Assembly: GCA_963281155.1 (NCBI GenBank)
Contig: CAUJLY010000002.1
Coordinates: 7,626,001-7,690,000, forward strand
DNA length: 64,000 nucleotides
Source: Rhabditophanes sp. KR3021
Taxonomy: Eukaryota; Nematoda; Chromadorea; Rhabditida; Alloionematidae
Direction of reading: 5' to 3'
Shown: in pieces, positions 1-10,687 of the stretch
Position numbering within the stretch: position 1 is the stretch's first letter
How the letters are laid out: each line of letters begins with the position of its first letter
Notes under the pieces: model-generated
The model's input: only the letters and a program-made list of their open reading frames with translations
The model's database searches: none
What the model was told of the DNA's origin: nothing
Position numbers and translations under genes: made by a program

Positions 1-544
1 GTGGTTTTGTATGTATTTATTATTTAGATGGGTAATTAATTTGTTACTGGTTGTTCTCATATTAATGTTATGGCTTATAAGTTTATGGTATTATTAAGGC
101 CAGATATATGATATTGTGTGGTGATCTTCTCTCATATAGACTGTTATTTAAATGTGAGGCCAAATTGTGGGGTTAGTTGATAGATAATGAAGTTGAGTCA
201 AGAAAGTGTTACATGACTGAGTTGTTTGTAGGGAAAAGGTGTTCGATTACAAGGTTAATCAGGCGTTTAGGAATAAGCTGATGATGTAAAGTGAAGTGTT
301 AATTAAGGGGTGTGGAGAATTATTATGTTAGGTACTTGATTAGTTAGGCGCTCAAATGGTACATTTAATTATCAACATTGAGATCAAGCTGTAAATTGAA
401 ATAAGAAAGTCATTTAAATAATAAATTTGGAATAACTTGATATGAAATACTTTTATGAACAGACGGAATTAAAAACAATTTATTAAACACTTAAAACAAA
501 AAAATCATTATGCACAGCCAATTTCCAACATAAAGAATTCAAAA
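1..544. other. AT-rich intergenic DNA, no gene seen
   Basis: No open frame, splice-consistent exon or RNA gene is visible in either strand. The stretch is low-complexity AT-rich sequence leading into the decayed VPS13-derived fragment that follows. Confidence 0.5.
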
Positions 545-1003
545 TGAAACTTCCTTTTAAACCTGGTTTCATCTTCCGTTTACAACAAAATAAGACTAAG
601 AATGTACAATTAAATATTTATTAATTTCAAGTCGATAATCATTTGAAAGGATGTATAAATAATTTCGTTATCTTATTGTAGGCAGTAAGTACAAATTGAT
701 GTGCAACTATAATATCAAGATTATAACAGCGAAAATCAAAAGATTAAAAGCCAAAACAAATTACTTGTTAAATTGTTCAAGATTTAAAAGTCAATGAATT
801 AATTTATATGTGTAATTGGCATTTGAGACATTTCAGTAAATATTAAATTATTATTTTGATTATGGTTGAATCTCAATTGCACTAATATTATCAGTTTTTT
901 TTAACAAGTGGCACAGTCAAATTTGTTTTAACATAAAACAATGGCCATTCCTTTTTAATAGTATCCTTTATTGTCTGATTTGAATGTGCAAAAAAGTTTA
1001 ATT
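545..1003. pseudogene. Composite pseudogene: VPS13 fragment joined to 3' end of an IgGFc-binding gene
   Basis: Positions about 545-770 match, on the plus strand and with frameshifts, the part of the VPS13 gene near 26,760-26,950 (the stretch encoding [13 protein letters not shown] and the following residues). Positions about 787-1003 match, on the minus strand, the last coding bases of the IgGFc-binding-domain gene that ends at 5185. The same two pieces lie in the same order at about 4985-5310, so this is a second copy of that block. No usable reading frame remains. The copy here keeps about 110 bp more of the VPS13-like middle part than the other one. Confidence 0.75.
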
Positions 1004-1037
1004 TAAATCATTACTTGTAAAAGTATAATTATTTGGT

Positions 1038-1158
1038 ATGGTATCATATATTGTTGTTTCGATTGTCATCATTTGCTTATTTATTCGTTACTTATTTGAA
1101 GGGCTTAGAATAAATAACATTGATAAAAGAACAGTCTCAATTACAGGATGTGATTCAG
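1038..1158 (+). pseudogene. Orphan first exon of a short-chain dehydrogenase/reductase
   Basis: An ATG opens a 40-codon frame with a hydrophobic N-terminal anchor (VVSIVIICLFIRYLF) followed by the hallmark start of the SDR cofactor-binding fold, VSITGCDSG. It ends exactly at a good 5' splice site (TCAG/GTAAGA). The TGCDSG motif is the first half of the TGxxxGxG signature of retinol-dehydrogenase-like SDRs. I could not find the next exon, which should begin with FG, anywhere before the following gene on the opposite strand. It is therefore probably a stranded exon left by a partial duplication or deletion; a large intron leading outside the recognisable sequence is less likely. The start codon choice follows from the membrane anchor. 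Confidence 0.55.
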
Positions 1159-1398
1159 GTAAGATTTAAAAATATAAATACGTCCAGATATGCAATAACT
1201 TTTATTAATAGTACCTTAGTATGAGCATTAATGGTGTGATAACGACATTTTAATCTATACAACAAAAGTGGCAAAGGTGATATAAGATCGCCTTACAATA
1301 TAAATAAAGATATATAAAACATGGATAAAGTACGATATAAGAAACTAAAAGGATATTGTTAGAAGACAATACAGAAGAAGTTGATAATATCTATCTGT

Positions 1399-2596
1399 TT
1401 AATGTTCCACAGTCAAATAAATCTTATTTGATAATGCTTCAATTTTGTCTAATATTGTTTTTGCTTCTTCCGTTGCATTTTCATTTTTATTATCTGTAAA
1501 AATGAATTGTCTTCTTCCAACTACATTTGCATTGTAGAGTAAATATTCAAGAGCATAAAACATATCCGCACTAATCTACAAACACTTTATTTCGAATTTA
1601 TAAATATTTTGAAACTTACATAATGGAACGATATTGGATATTCAGACAATGAATCCTTTCCTTTGGGAAATTTAATTAAATTTTTCCAATGAAACAAATC
1701 AAACTTTTCATTTTTTTGTAAAGTAGCAAATTGCAAAGGATTTCCAGGAACAAATACTAATTTTTTATTAAGATCTCTCGTTTCATGAGGATAAACTTTC
1801 ATTTTTCTTAAACAATGCCCAATTTCTCTGTCATCAAATCCATCTGCTTGTTTTCTACAATATTTTGGAAAACCTTTAGTTACTAATAATTTAACTGTGG
1901 TTTTTGATATTACATAAGAAGCACCACCATGATGGAAATCAAAGGTTTTGCCTTGACGTTTGTAGGTATATCTATGACCATGAAATTGAATTTCATTTGG
2001 ATTTTTATTAATCAAAAACATTCTTAAATTTTCCATTATTAAAAATGTGTCGTCATCTGCTTTAAGGTACCAATCATATTTATCACCATGTTTTTCCCAA
2101 GCTTTAATTATACCTTCTCGAACTTTTCCATAACCATACTGATAACCTTCAGCACCTCCAACTGTCCGAATTGCTTTGATGCTTGCATCATTCCTTGAAC
2201 TAACATACATGTAATCATTACATCTATGAACCCATGTTTTGATTTGAGGTTTTACTCTGGAATTTTTGTATTTTGGGGCTGTAATAATTATACAAAAAAC
2301 TTTTACTTTTTTCTTTAATTCGTCTGATACTATTTTAAATACTGTAATCATTTTTAGATTAGATATTGCACCATATTTTAATTACCTTGATCTGCACTAC
2401 TTTTTTCATTCTTTTCTGTTAATTCTTTTTTTGGAACCTTTGAAATGAAAGTATTCGGAGGTGAAGTAGTTGAAATAATTTCAGGAGATTCAGTAATATT
2501 AAGCAATGAAATGTCTTTACTTGTAACTAGCTCAGTATTATTTTGTCCAATTATGACCAAAGGCAATAAAGTTACGTAAAAATATAATATTTTCAT
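1399..2596 (-). CDS. Core-1-type beta-1,3-galactosyltransferase (C1GALT1-like, GT31)
   Basis: Three exons, 2386-2596, 1620-2341 and 1399-1575, with two 44-nt GT-AG introns, give about 369 aa. Enzymes of this family add galactose to O-linked GalNAc (T antigen) in the Golgi. Residues 1-17 are a hydrophobic leader (MKILYFYVTLLPLVIIG), followed by a Ser/Thr-rich stem. The catalytic domain shows the family block PQIKTWVHRCNDYMY, the metal-binding DDD in WYLKADDDTF near residue 166, the GGASYVIS block and DDREIGHCLRKM, which corresponds to the EDV-type motif. The third exon supplies the family's C-terminal FHY...MFYALEYLLYN motif, which an unspliced reading would miss. An upstream in-frame ATG at 2623 exists, but the leader supports 2596. 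The stem is short, and the leader may be a signal peptide rather than a type II anchor. A decayed relative lies at 3850-4567. Confidence 0.85.
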
Positions 2597-2930
2597 TTTA
2601 TTCAAAATGTAGGTATTATCCAAGATTTCTTTATAGTTAAATCTGAAATTCCGTAAATTAGTATGAACATTTTTTTTAATGATTTAGGTATAAAAAAACC
2701 GTGGCTTTCAAACTACAGAAACAGAATTTTTATAAAATTTATATTGCTCCAGGGTTAAAGGGTTCAAGACCTTGATTTCTCCCAGACTTTCCCCAGGAAT
2801 AAGTCTTAAACTGATGTTATGAAAAAACTGAGTCTAATGGAATATTTATAAAATCAAGTGCTCAAGGGGTTTGTTTGCTAGGACGGCTAATAAGGGTAGA
2901 CCAGAAGTGGTAAAAAAAATATTTTTTTTT

Positions 2931-3252
2931 GTAATATGTTTATAAGTGTGTCAAAATAAGTTTAGATCAATCAACACTCTTATGTAAAGAGTTAAAATTT
3001 CATTTAGTTATGGATAGAGACCGCCTGCAAAGCAATCTTTCGGAAGGTGTATTCCTAATTGGTTTGTAGTATGTTTATAAGTGTGTCAAACTAAGTTTAG
3101 ATTAATCAACGCTTTTATGTAAAAAGTTAAAATCTCATTTGGTTATGGATAGACCGCCTGCAAGACAATGATAAAGAAAAGAAGTTTCGGAAGGTGTATT
3201 TCTAATTCTTTTGTAATATGTTTGTAAGTGTGTCAAAATAAGTTTAGATTAA
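2931..3252. repeat. Tandem repeat, unit about 135-147 bp, 2.3 copies
   Basis: Units begin near 2931, 3066 and 3213, each opening with a version of GTAATATGTTTATAAGTGTG. They share internal blocks, including GGTTATGGATAGA and CGGAAGGTGTATT. The third copy stops after about 40 bp. Immediately downstream (3255-3335) is a shorter, looser repetition of TCTAATGTATCAAAG. No coding frame is apparent. Confidence 0.8.
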
Positions 3253-3849
3253 TGATGAATATAAGTTTAATGCACCAAAGTAAATATGCTTCTAATGTAT
3301 CAAAGTAGAATGGATGTACGTCTAATGTATCAAAAACCACAAAAAAATGAACAATTAAATAAATCCAGTAATATATCAAATTTGCATGCATACAAAACTA
3401 ATAATTTATTTTTTTAATTCAATTTGAACCTGGTTTTTAAATCAACCAATAAATGATGAGAATACGCTTACTTTCTAATTATAATTACAAAGAAAATCAT
3501 ATCATTAGGAAGGAAACTTGAAATTGCGTATCTTATCTGACTATAGTACATACTGAATTCATACTAAACATCATAGATACATTTTTACGTGCTAATTATA
3601 ACTATTTCGGCATTCACAATTCAATGATCAGGTATACTTTTGACTACACTTTATTTAAAATAAAGGAACTAACTTAGTGGGAATTTAATAATAAACTAAA
3701 TATTCTTATTATAAAACATTGGATGGCAATTAGGGTATGTGAACAATTTAATAAAGCATTTTGAAACCAATCTATCATCCTTTATTCCTTTTATAAAATT
3801 TATTTGATTGAACTTTGATTTTAATTAAAATATTACTTTCTAATTCAGC
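3253..3849. other. AT-rich intergenic DNA, no gene seen
   Basis: Apart from the short repetition at 3255-3335 I see no splice-consistent exon, RNA gene or recognisable domain in this stretch. Confidence 0.5.
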
Positions 3850-4567
3850 ATTACTTATCCATGGCTCTCTTACGATTTGTTGATCTTATCCCGTTACTTT
3901 AGCTTGATAGAAAAGATAATCTAAGGTATAGAACATGTCTGTATCGATATATTGAAAACTTAAAGGAAATTGTTTAATTTAGGACATTATTCAACTAATA
4001 ATAAATCGGGATAAAAGATTGATACAAGACGTGGCCACCTTTAAAGATGATAATGTAATTAATGATGTTATGGTTAAAGCTTACGTGTGTTAAAATAGGA
4101 TAAATAATAGAGACTTCTAAGTAACCTAGTATTTGTATGCCTTACTTCTGAAAAAGAGAATAATAATGTTATTGCTTGTCTAATATAATAAAGATGGGAA
4201 TATGCCCTAATATTATGATGTGATGGGTTGTTATTAATTTGAAGACGCTTCTTCTTGTGCTACATCCCAATGTTGTTTTGGCATATACGCACAACATTAA
4301 CAAAAGCTCTCCTAGTCTTTCCATAACCACATTGATCATATAATCAGAACACCCTCCACGAACTCACCTATTTATTTGAGGAATTATTCTGGCCTTCTTA
4401 TATGATAATTTCAGTAGAAAGAGCAACGCAATTTCTAATAAAGAAACATTACAAATTTGAATGATTTTGTTAATTTTTGTCGAACAAATGAGTTTAAAAA
4501 AAGTGTTTGGACAGTTTGTCCATTTTTTCGTATAATAACCGAAATTTTGTGTTTTGGTTAAGATCAC
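3850..4567 (-). pseudogene. Decayed C1GALT1-like galactosyltransferase
   Basis: On the minus strand, remnants of the gene at 1399-2596 occur in the right order. Near 4360-4410 the frame reads YKKARIIPQINR, then a stop, then VRGGCSDYMI, matching YKNSRVKPQIKTWVHRCNDYMY of the intact gene. Near 4300-4320 QCGYGKTR matches QYGYGKVR in another frame. Near 3893-3955 IDTDMFYTLDYLFYQAKVTG matches the third exon ISADMFYALEYLLYNANVVG and is followed by a stop. The catalytic DDD region is no longer recognisable. With in-frame stops and several frame changes this is a dead tandem paralogue. The upstream part (to 4567) is an open stretch that may have been its stem. Confidence 0.75.
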
Positions 4568-4654
4568 AAAGAACGTAAACGAGTTAAAGTAAATAAATGT
4601 AATAGATTTGCATTTTTAAAGTTTTTAATTTGAAAAAAGTTTAATATTAGTTTA

Positions 4655-5115
4655 ATATACATTTTCATTGTCTTGAGGTGATTTACAATATATGCTTTAA
4701 GTCAAAAGAATCAGAAGGCTTTTGATGGTTACTGTTGAAGTCATGTTTTTAGTGGAATTAGTTGTATGGTAAAGATAAAATATGTATATGCCAATTAACA
4801 AATCTAAAGTTATTTGGGAAAGTCAATATAAAAGTAGATTTAAGCGTTTCCCACAAGGTACAGTTGATAAAATTGAGGAAGGTTATCAAAAATGGTTTGC
4901 ATCTGAAAATAGACCTACTGGATATCTAGAAATTGAAGGTGATTTGTTTAATTTTACTCTTAATCTTTGTAAAATTAAAAACAAACAATTCAACGTCATT
5001 TCAAACCTGGTTTCATCTTCAGTTAACAACAAAATAAGACTAAAAAGAGTGTACAACTAAACATTTATTCACTTCAAGTAGATAATCATTTGGAAGCATG
5101 TATAAATTGTTAAAG
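4655..5115 (+). pseudogene. VPS13-derived fragment
   Basis: A 92-codon open frame (4782-5060) starts MYMPINKSKVIWESQYKSRF and corresponds to [18 protein letters not shown] of the VPS13 gene near 26,540. Recognisable similarity extends from about 4655 to 5115, equivalent to roughly 26,395-26,860, all inside VPS13 exon 6. After residues KNKQFN a frameshift occurs; the shifted frame continues with equivalents of HFKPGF and of [12 protein letters not shown]. No VPS13 start, splice sites or downstream exons accompany it. Because the match lies within one exon, retroposition and DNA duplication cannot be told apart. Most differences from the live gene are at third codon positions. Confidence 0.8.
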
Positions 5116-5184
5116 GTTTAAAAGTTTATGAATTAATTTATGTGTGTAATTAGTGTTTAAAACATCTCAGTAAATATTAAATTA

Positions 5185-6882
5185 TTATTTTGATTGAATC
5201 TCAATTGCACTAATATTATCAGTTTCCTTAACAAATAGGGCAGTCAAATTTGTTTTAACATAAAACAATGGCCATTCCTTTTTAATAGTATCCTTCATTG
5301 GCTTGATTTGATGTTGAGAATTTTTTAAATAATTTGAATGATTCATTCCTGCCAAATATCCATAATCATGCCCATTTCTTCTTCCATTGACAAACGCAAT
5401 GTAAGAATCAGTTGACTTAATTGTATGATATCCTATTGAATTCAAAGTTATTGTAAATCCGTAACAAATTGTACATGTTTTCAAATTAATTTCCATATCT
5501 TGAACATCGTACATATTTAAATTCTTCCCATCCAATTTAAAATTAACTAAATCAAAACTTTGCAACCCGTAAATTTCAATAAATCCATTGTTGCTCTTAC
5601 TGATAAAATGAGTCACTCCACTTATATATTCACTTGCATCAGGAACATAGTTAATAAATGCTCCTCTGTTTTCTTCTGTATTATAATCCGGATACTGCTT
5701 TGGATTACAAAATCCCATTCGTGTTAATTGAAGATCTTGATTTTCTAAATTAAAAAAAATATGATCCCTCGGAGGATTATATGGATAAGAATTATGAGGA
5801 ATAAAATAATACAAAGTAGACTGCAAATTATAGATTGATTTATATTTGGGTGTAGTAAGTTCTTTTAATTGAATTGATTCGTTTTTTACATCAATTAAAT
5901 AAAATGATGCTTCAGTTGTAAATCTACTAAAAAGTGCCTTCGAAAATGTAATGTTAGATTTTTTATACTTATCATATTTAATATATGGGTGTGGTACATA
6001 TGCTGCATAATCCGAATAATTATAAATTACTTTTAAAGTTGAATCATGTTCAAGTTGTGACATGCCAGTTACTCCGGCATTCATAATAATTGGATGCACT
6101 TTAAGCTGTGAATAAATGCCAGTTATTGCGGCAACAATAATAATTGGATGATTAGATTTAATTTCAAAACTGTCCGCTGCAAATTCTTTTGGAACAATAA
6201 CTTGAATTTGGTTAGATCCCATTGAACCATTTAAATATCTAATATTATGACTTTTTATTCCCAAAGAATAATTGATGTCAATGATAACTTCTGTTTCAAT
6301 ATCCACAGTGGATAAGATGTTAAACATTTGATAACCATTATAATTTGGTTCTGGCAAAGAAATAACATAATCTGTTCCCGCAAATTTAATTGACGGAACC
6401 AAATAAATGTCTCCTTTTCCTGTTTTAGTATTATAAAGAGAAGCTATAACCTTAAGTGGGTGATTTGATTCAATGAAAATACGAGCATCAGGAATAATTT
6501 CAATATTTTGAGTTTGGTTATTTATTGGGGCAATAACTTCATAATAGTTAAAGAATATCTAAGACAAATTTAAATTAATACAATCTTAAATTACCTCATT
6601 TGTTTGACCTTTTAATACTTTTAAGTTGTTACGTTTTTCAAGTTTGTTAGTCAATAATGAATAGTATGAAATATTAACATAGTCAAATTGTTTGTCAATT
6701 GGAAGTAGATGTAATGACAATTCATAATCATTAGTGACTTCAACATCATAATTTACAAATGAAGTAATAAATGACGTTCCATCTGAATCAGTAGAACAAG
6801 CAACAAATGCTACTAATGAAGAAATGAATACCAATAAAAACATTTTTGATACATGATTACTTTTTGTCTTCTTTAATAGCAT
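5185..6882 (-). CDS. Secreted IgGFc-binding-domain protein
   Basis: Two exons (6595-6882 and 5185-6558, intron 36 nt) give about 553 aa. Exon 1 carries a signal peptide with the hydrophobic core MFLLVFISSLVAFVAC; an internal Met at that core is an alternative start. The body shows beta-rich repeats of the IgGFc-binding N-terminal type: phrases such as IFIESNHPLKVIA and FEIKSNHPIIIVAAITG, then YIPHNSYP-like blocks and a C-terminal set of paired motifs. This family is widespread as small secreted proteins in nematodes, but its function there is unknown; I infer an extracellular role. The last bases of this gene are duplicated at about 787-1003. Codon use is markedly AT-rich compared with the housekeeping genes further right. 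Confidence 0.75.
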
Positions 6883-7409
6883 TTCAAAATAAAGCTAAAT
6901 AATGTCAAATGAATCAAAATAAACACACGTTTATTTTGTATTTAAGAATTGGTTATAACTTAAACTCAAATCTTTGAACCAAAAAATGATCAACAGTTTA
7001 TTATTGTTTGACAATCATGATTTTGGATTAACTCTCTTTTTATGAAATATTGTATCCTTTTGATAAATAATCATTTTATGATCCACACAAAATGATACAA
7101 AATAAAGCAAAAAAATGTGTGTACAAATGTAATTACTACCTTGCTCGGGCACGAAACGAGTGTTTTAATTTTGTGTGAACAAAAATTGTTAACGATACTG
7201 CACAAGTAAGTATCTATGCCTTAACAGTTAGTTTAGTACATTTTTATTATTGCTGCAACATCACTATTACAATGATTACATGGCGAAAGGTATATACTTA
7301 TGTTGTGTAGTTTTAAAATGGCTTTGATTAATTAAAAATTATGCAATTTGAATGAGTTCTTTTTATGTTCAAAATTCAAACATCAATGTAGCAAACTTTT
7401 GGCGCTTAA
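6883..7409. other. Intergenic, contains one copy of a dispersed repeat
   Basis: Between the IgGFc-type gene and the 3' end of bbs-5 nothing coding is visible. The notable element is the repeat at 7125-7180, annotated separately. Confidence 0.5.
7125..7180. repeat. Dispersed short repeat, copy 1
   Basis: About 56 bp, whose right 29 bp (7152-7180, beginning CGAAACGAGTGTTTT) match 51893-51921 with only two differences. The left part is alignable but looser. It lies about 230 bp beyond the stop codon of the minus-strand gene bbs-5; copy 2 lies about 190 bp beyond the stop of another minus-strand gene. Confidence 0.6.
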
Positions 7410-8674
7410 TTACAAGTCAACATTAATATTCCAAAGCGTTGAAACCGAAAAACCAATTTTTAATTGTTCAATCGCAACTCCAAGCTCCTCACTAAAGACA
7501 GGTGGTTTCGGCAAAAAATTCTTATTTACTCCCTCAGGGAAGTAAGCAGCATACACATCTGTTCTGGTAATCTTTTCATCAATTTGAATGTCTTCATCAA
7601 CTAATGGTGCAGCTGGTTCTGGAGTTTCTTCTCTTTCTTTCTTATATTGAACACCAAAGATTGGATTGACACTAAATGCTTTATGCATCCCCTCAATCAT
7701 ATTGAGAATATGATTAAGACGTTCGACTGGATCCATTCTAAATCCCAATATATAATTTCCTGACTCTGAATTGGATTCTAAAACCAAAGCAAGTCCAAAT
7801 TTAGAATCTCTTACTTTACAACTGTGCAATTGTATAAAAGGAATACTAACGTTATAGTCATGATTAATTGAAGAATACCAAATGACTCTGATATTAGTTA
7901 TCAGCATCAACCCCAAGTTTCCTTGATCCGAGCTTAAATTCCAAACATCATCATATTTTTCAATAACCATTTCAGAAGGTAATAACTTTAGGCGATCTTC
8001 AAAAATGAGAGATCCTCGCATTTTAAGTTCTCTAAACATTTTAGAAGTTTGATATGCTCTGTGTATTCCAATTATAGTGGAAAAGAGTTTGGTATGCATT
8101 TCATTGACACATGTAAAGATGAATTCAAAACGAGTATTATTTCTTTTTCCCGCTACAAACAAAGACTCTACTCTTCCTCTTATTCTGGACAAAGCTGCCC
8201 TAGTTGTTATTCCACATATACAATTATAACCTACACATATGCTGACTCTGAATGTTGATGAAGCTTGCCAAATTAATCTCAAATTAGTTACTTTTAATGT
8301 TCCCCTCTCTCCATTATTTCCTTTTGTATCCTCGACATTACTTATTTTCTCTATCAACTTTTCTCCAGGACAAAGGTCTAAATATCTAAAATTGGAAATA
8401 CGTTTATTAACAAAAAAATAATTTAAGTGGCAACTTACTTTTGTTCTAAATTAAAAATATATTGATGTCTACACTTTTAAAAACGTACGAAGATCTAAAC
8501 AAACAATATACTGCCATTAGAGATTATGGATCATTTTTACAATACAAGAAGCATATATGTAGGTGCATACATCAAAAATGTATCCGTGCTGATTAATTTA
8601 AAGGCAAATAAGTATTACTTACCAAACATAATCTCTCTATCCTGCCAAAGCGACGAATCTTTGTCCCGACTCAT
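7410..8674 (-). CDS. bbs-5: BBS5, Bardet-Biedl syndrome 5 protein (BBSome subunit)
   Basis: Exon 1 (8623-8674) encodes MSRDKDSSLWQDREIMF, and exon 2 (7410-8377) the rest; together about 339 aa, close to the 341 aa of human BBS5. BBS5 is a two-PH-domain subunit of the BBSome, which moves membrane proteins in cilia. The first PH-like domain contains EDTKGNNGERGTLKVTNLRL and YNCICGITTR. The second has VWNLSSDQGNLG, then RDSKFGLALVLES and YILGFRMDP. The C-terminus has DVYAAYFPEG and PVFSEELGVAIEQLK, all strongly BBS5-specific. The nearest possible 3' splice site would create a stop, so the acceptor at 8378-8379 is used, restoring MFDLCPGEKLIEKI. A perfect X-box lies 163 bp upstream. In nematodes the gene should act in ciliated sensory neurons. 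Confidence 0.95.
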
Positions 8675-8836
8675 AATGGTAAATAATTAGTATTCTGGAA
8701 TGACACAAATTACAAGAATAGTTAATGATGACGATATTTTTAAATTACATCCTAATAATAACAGCTCAATTCAAATAAGCACAGAAGTATATCTTAGTAC
8801 ACTATTTTGTTGTTATTTACTTCATGTTTTTAGATC

Positions 8837-8850
8837 GTTGCCATGGTAAC
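8837..8850. promoter_or_regulatory. X-box (RFX/DAF-19 binding site) of bbs-5
   Basis: GTTGCCATGGTAAC is a perfect 14-bp palindrome and an exact match to the X-box consensus RYYNYYWWRRNRAC, the RFX-family (DAF-19) site found upstream of ciliary genes in C. elegans including bbs-5. It lies 163 bp upstream of the bbs-5 ATG, within the usual 50-250 bp range. As a palindrome it could serve genes on either side. Confidence 0.85.
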
Positions 8851-9155
8851 CATAATGACTTATATATCTTTCTTCTTACTCACATCAAAAATGTTGTAGT
8901 TCGCATCAACTTTTGGAGAAATTAATGATCGAAGTAAGCACAGCTATGAATGACTTTCGAATGGGAATTAGGCTAATTTTGTAAACGATTAATTTTTCAG
9001 ACAAATACAATATTACAACTGCCCAGAACAAAATACCAAAAGTGATGAAGGAAATTCCACTAAATCAAATTAAAACAGTAGCCGAATTATTTAATACTTA
9101 CAATTACTCACTTGTTCAGATATATTTCTGTTCTGAAAATAACAAACTTAATTAA
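8843..9155 (+). CDS. Possible small spliced gene, divergent from bbs-5 (very uncertain)
   Basis: A tentative model: ATG inside the X-box palindrome followed at once by a 5' splice site (ATG/GTAACC), a 34-nt exon (about 8899-8932) after TTGTAG, and a last exon 9001-9155 after ATTTTTCAG. All phases agree and the last exon has a 51-codon open frame ending in a stop; the product would be about 63 aa. I recognise no domain. The start in a transcription factor site is suspicious and the tiny first exon is weak evidence, so this may be chance in AT-rich DNA. Confidence 0.18.
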
Positions 9156-10687
9156 CAGTTTTTTACTTTTTTTATTAAAACCTTTTAAATTATCCTTTGT
9201 AAATAGGCATGAATGACTTTATGTACTCAAATTAAATAAGTTCCTTGTTCGAATGCTAAATATCTTATTAATAAAGAGATTTACTCATTTTACCCAATTT
9301 AATTATTGTGCAACTTTGTTTCTACATTTGTATCATTCATCATACAATATTTGTCTTGGCCGGAATCATGATTGTACAGAAACTTTCTAAACATGGCTTG
9401 ATAAGAAAGGTCCAAGTCAACTTTTATGAATGTCTTATTTAATAGAATCAGTACTGTAATTATTTGTGAATAGTAAAAAAGAGAGAAAGGTACTGTTCAG
9501 TAGCCCTGATAAGACTGAACCAAATGATAAAACAAGCAATATTTTTCAAATAAAAAATTAAAGACTTCTTCCAAAAAGATGACAAAAGCAGTAACGCATC
9601 GTCGTAAGTTACATAAATAGTATTTATAATCTCAACTATTATTTCAATAAATATATCTCTAGGTGGCATAGTTACTCAATCAAATTATAACATATTATTG
9701 AATTGAACTGATTAATAATAAAAGATGGAACACGTATTCTAGATTAGTACTTTACATTTAGACAATATTAACAGCATTCACACAAAAATAGATTGATTAT
9801 TCAAGATATGGGGAGAAATTTGTTATGTCGGCATACATAGACTAATCAGATAAACATTTTTATGCATTTAGATTAAGTTGTTTCACTATCAAACTATTCC
9901 CTTATCATACTACTTCCTGAAATACACCATTCAAATTAATAATTCACACGTCTACATAAAGATCGTGAAAACCTCCAGACAAATTTGCAACCAATTCACT
10001 TTATAAACGATTGCCAACCAACATCACCTTTATATCCCATAAACAAACACCCTCAACAACATCCTCATTTGAAAGAATAATTTACTATATTTTAGTTTTG
10101 ATCAAACAGCACTATAATTGTTCCGCCAAAACATATGCACAATACACACATCTGATATCCCTATTAAAATAATAAAATTTCTGATAACCTAATAAAGTTT
10201 CTTTTTCTTCCTTTACAAAAAAGCAACTACACAACAAATATTACAACAAAAAAGCCCTACTAAACTCTTTCCAAAGCAAACATTTTAACATCTATTAAAA
10301 GAAGACAAAAGACCTTCGAATGATCGTCCTTAACACCGAATCCGGATACTTCAAACCATCCTCAATGCTACCAAACAAGACTTACATAAGTATTTTAAAC
10401 AGAAAAAGTAACTAACAAAGCAAAAAAGTGAGGTGAAGTGGTGATACTACTACAAGGTGCATTTGTCATTTTTATCCTTCATCACTACCAACACTTATTA
10501 AGAACCTTCTTAAAAACAAAGAAACCACCATGTTTTATTTTACTACATTTGATAGAAATGCAAAAGACAACAATTTATAAAGAAAGAGATGTATGTGTGT
10601 TTACTCAAAAGAGACATTTTTGTAAAAAAGTTTGAAGATGGCGAAGACCGCTGATTTTTATTGAAAGTTGAGATTCACATTTAATGT
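9156..10687. other. AT-rich intergenic DNA, no supportable gene
   Basis: About 1.5 kb. Open frames at 9460-9669 and 10438-10635 have AT-driven composition, no recognisable motifs and no splice support. The region holds the 3' flank of the ZP gene and otherwise nothing I can name. Confidence 0.5.

Noticed and set aside
4782..5060. Independent 92-aa gene
   Set aside because: Clear homology to an internal part of VPS13 with a frameshift before its end; treated as a fragment.
9460..9669. 69-codon minus-strand frame
   Set aside because: Hydrophobic AT-driven composition, no splice or promoter context, no recognisable motif.
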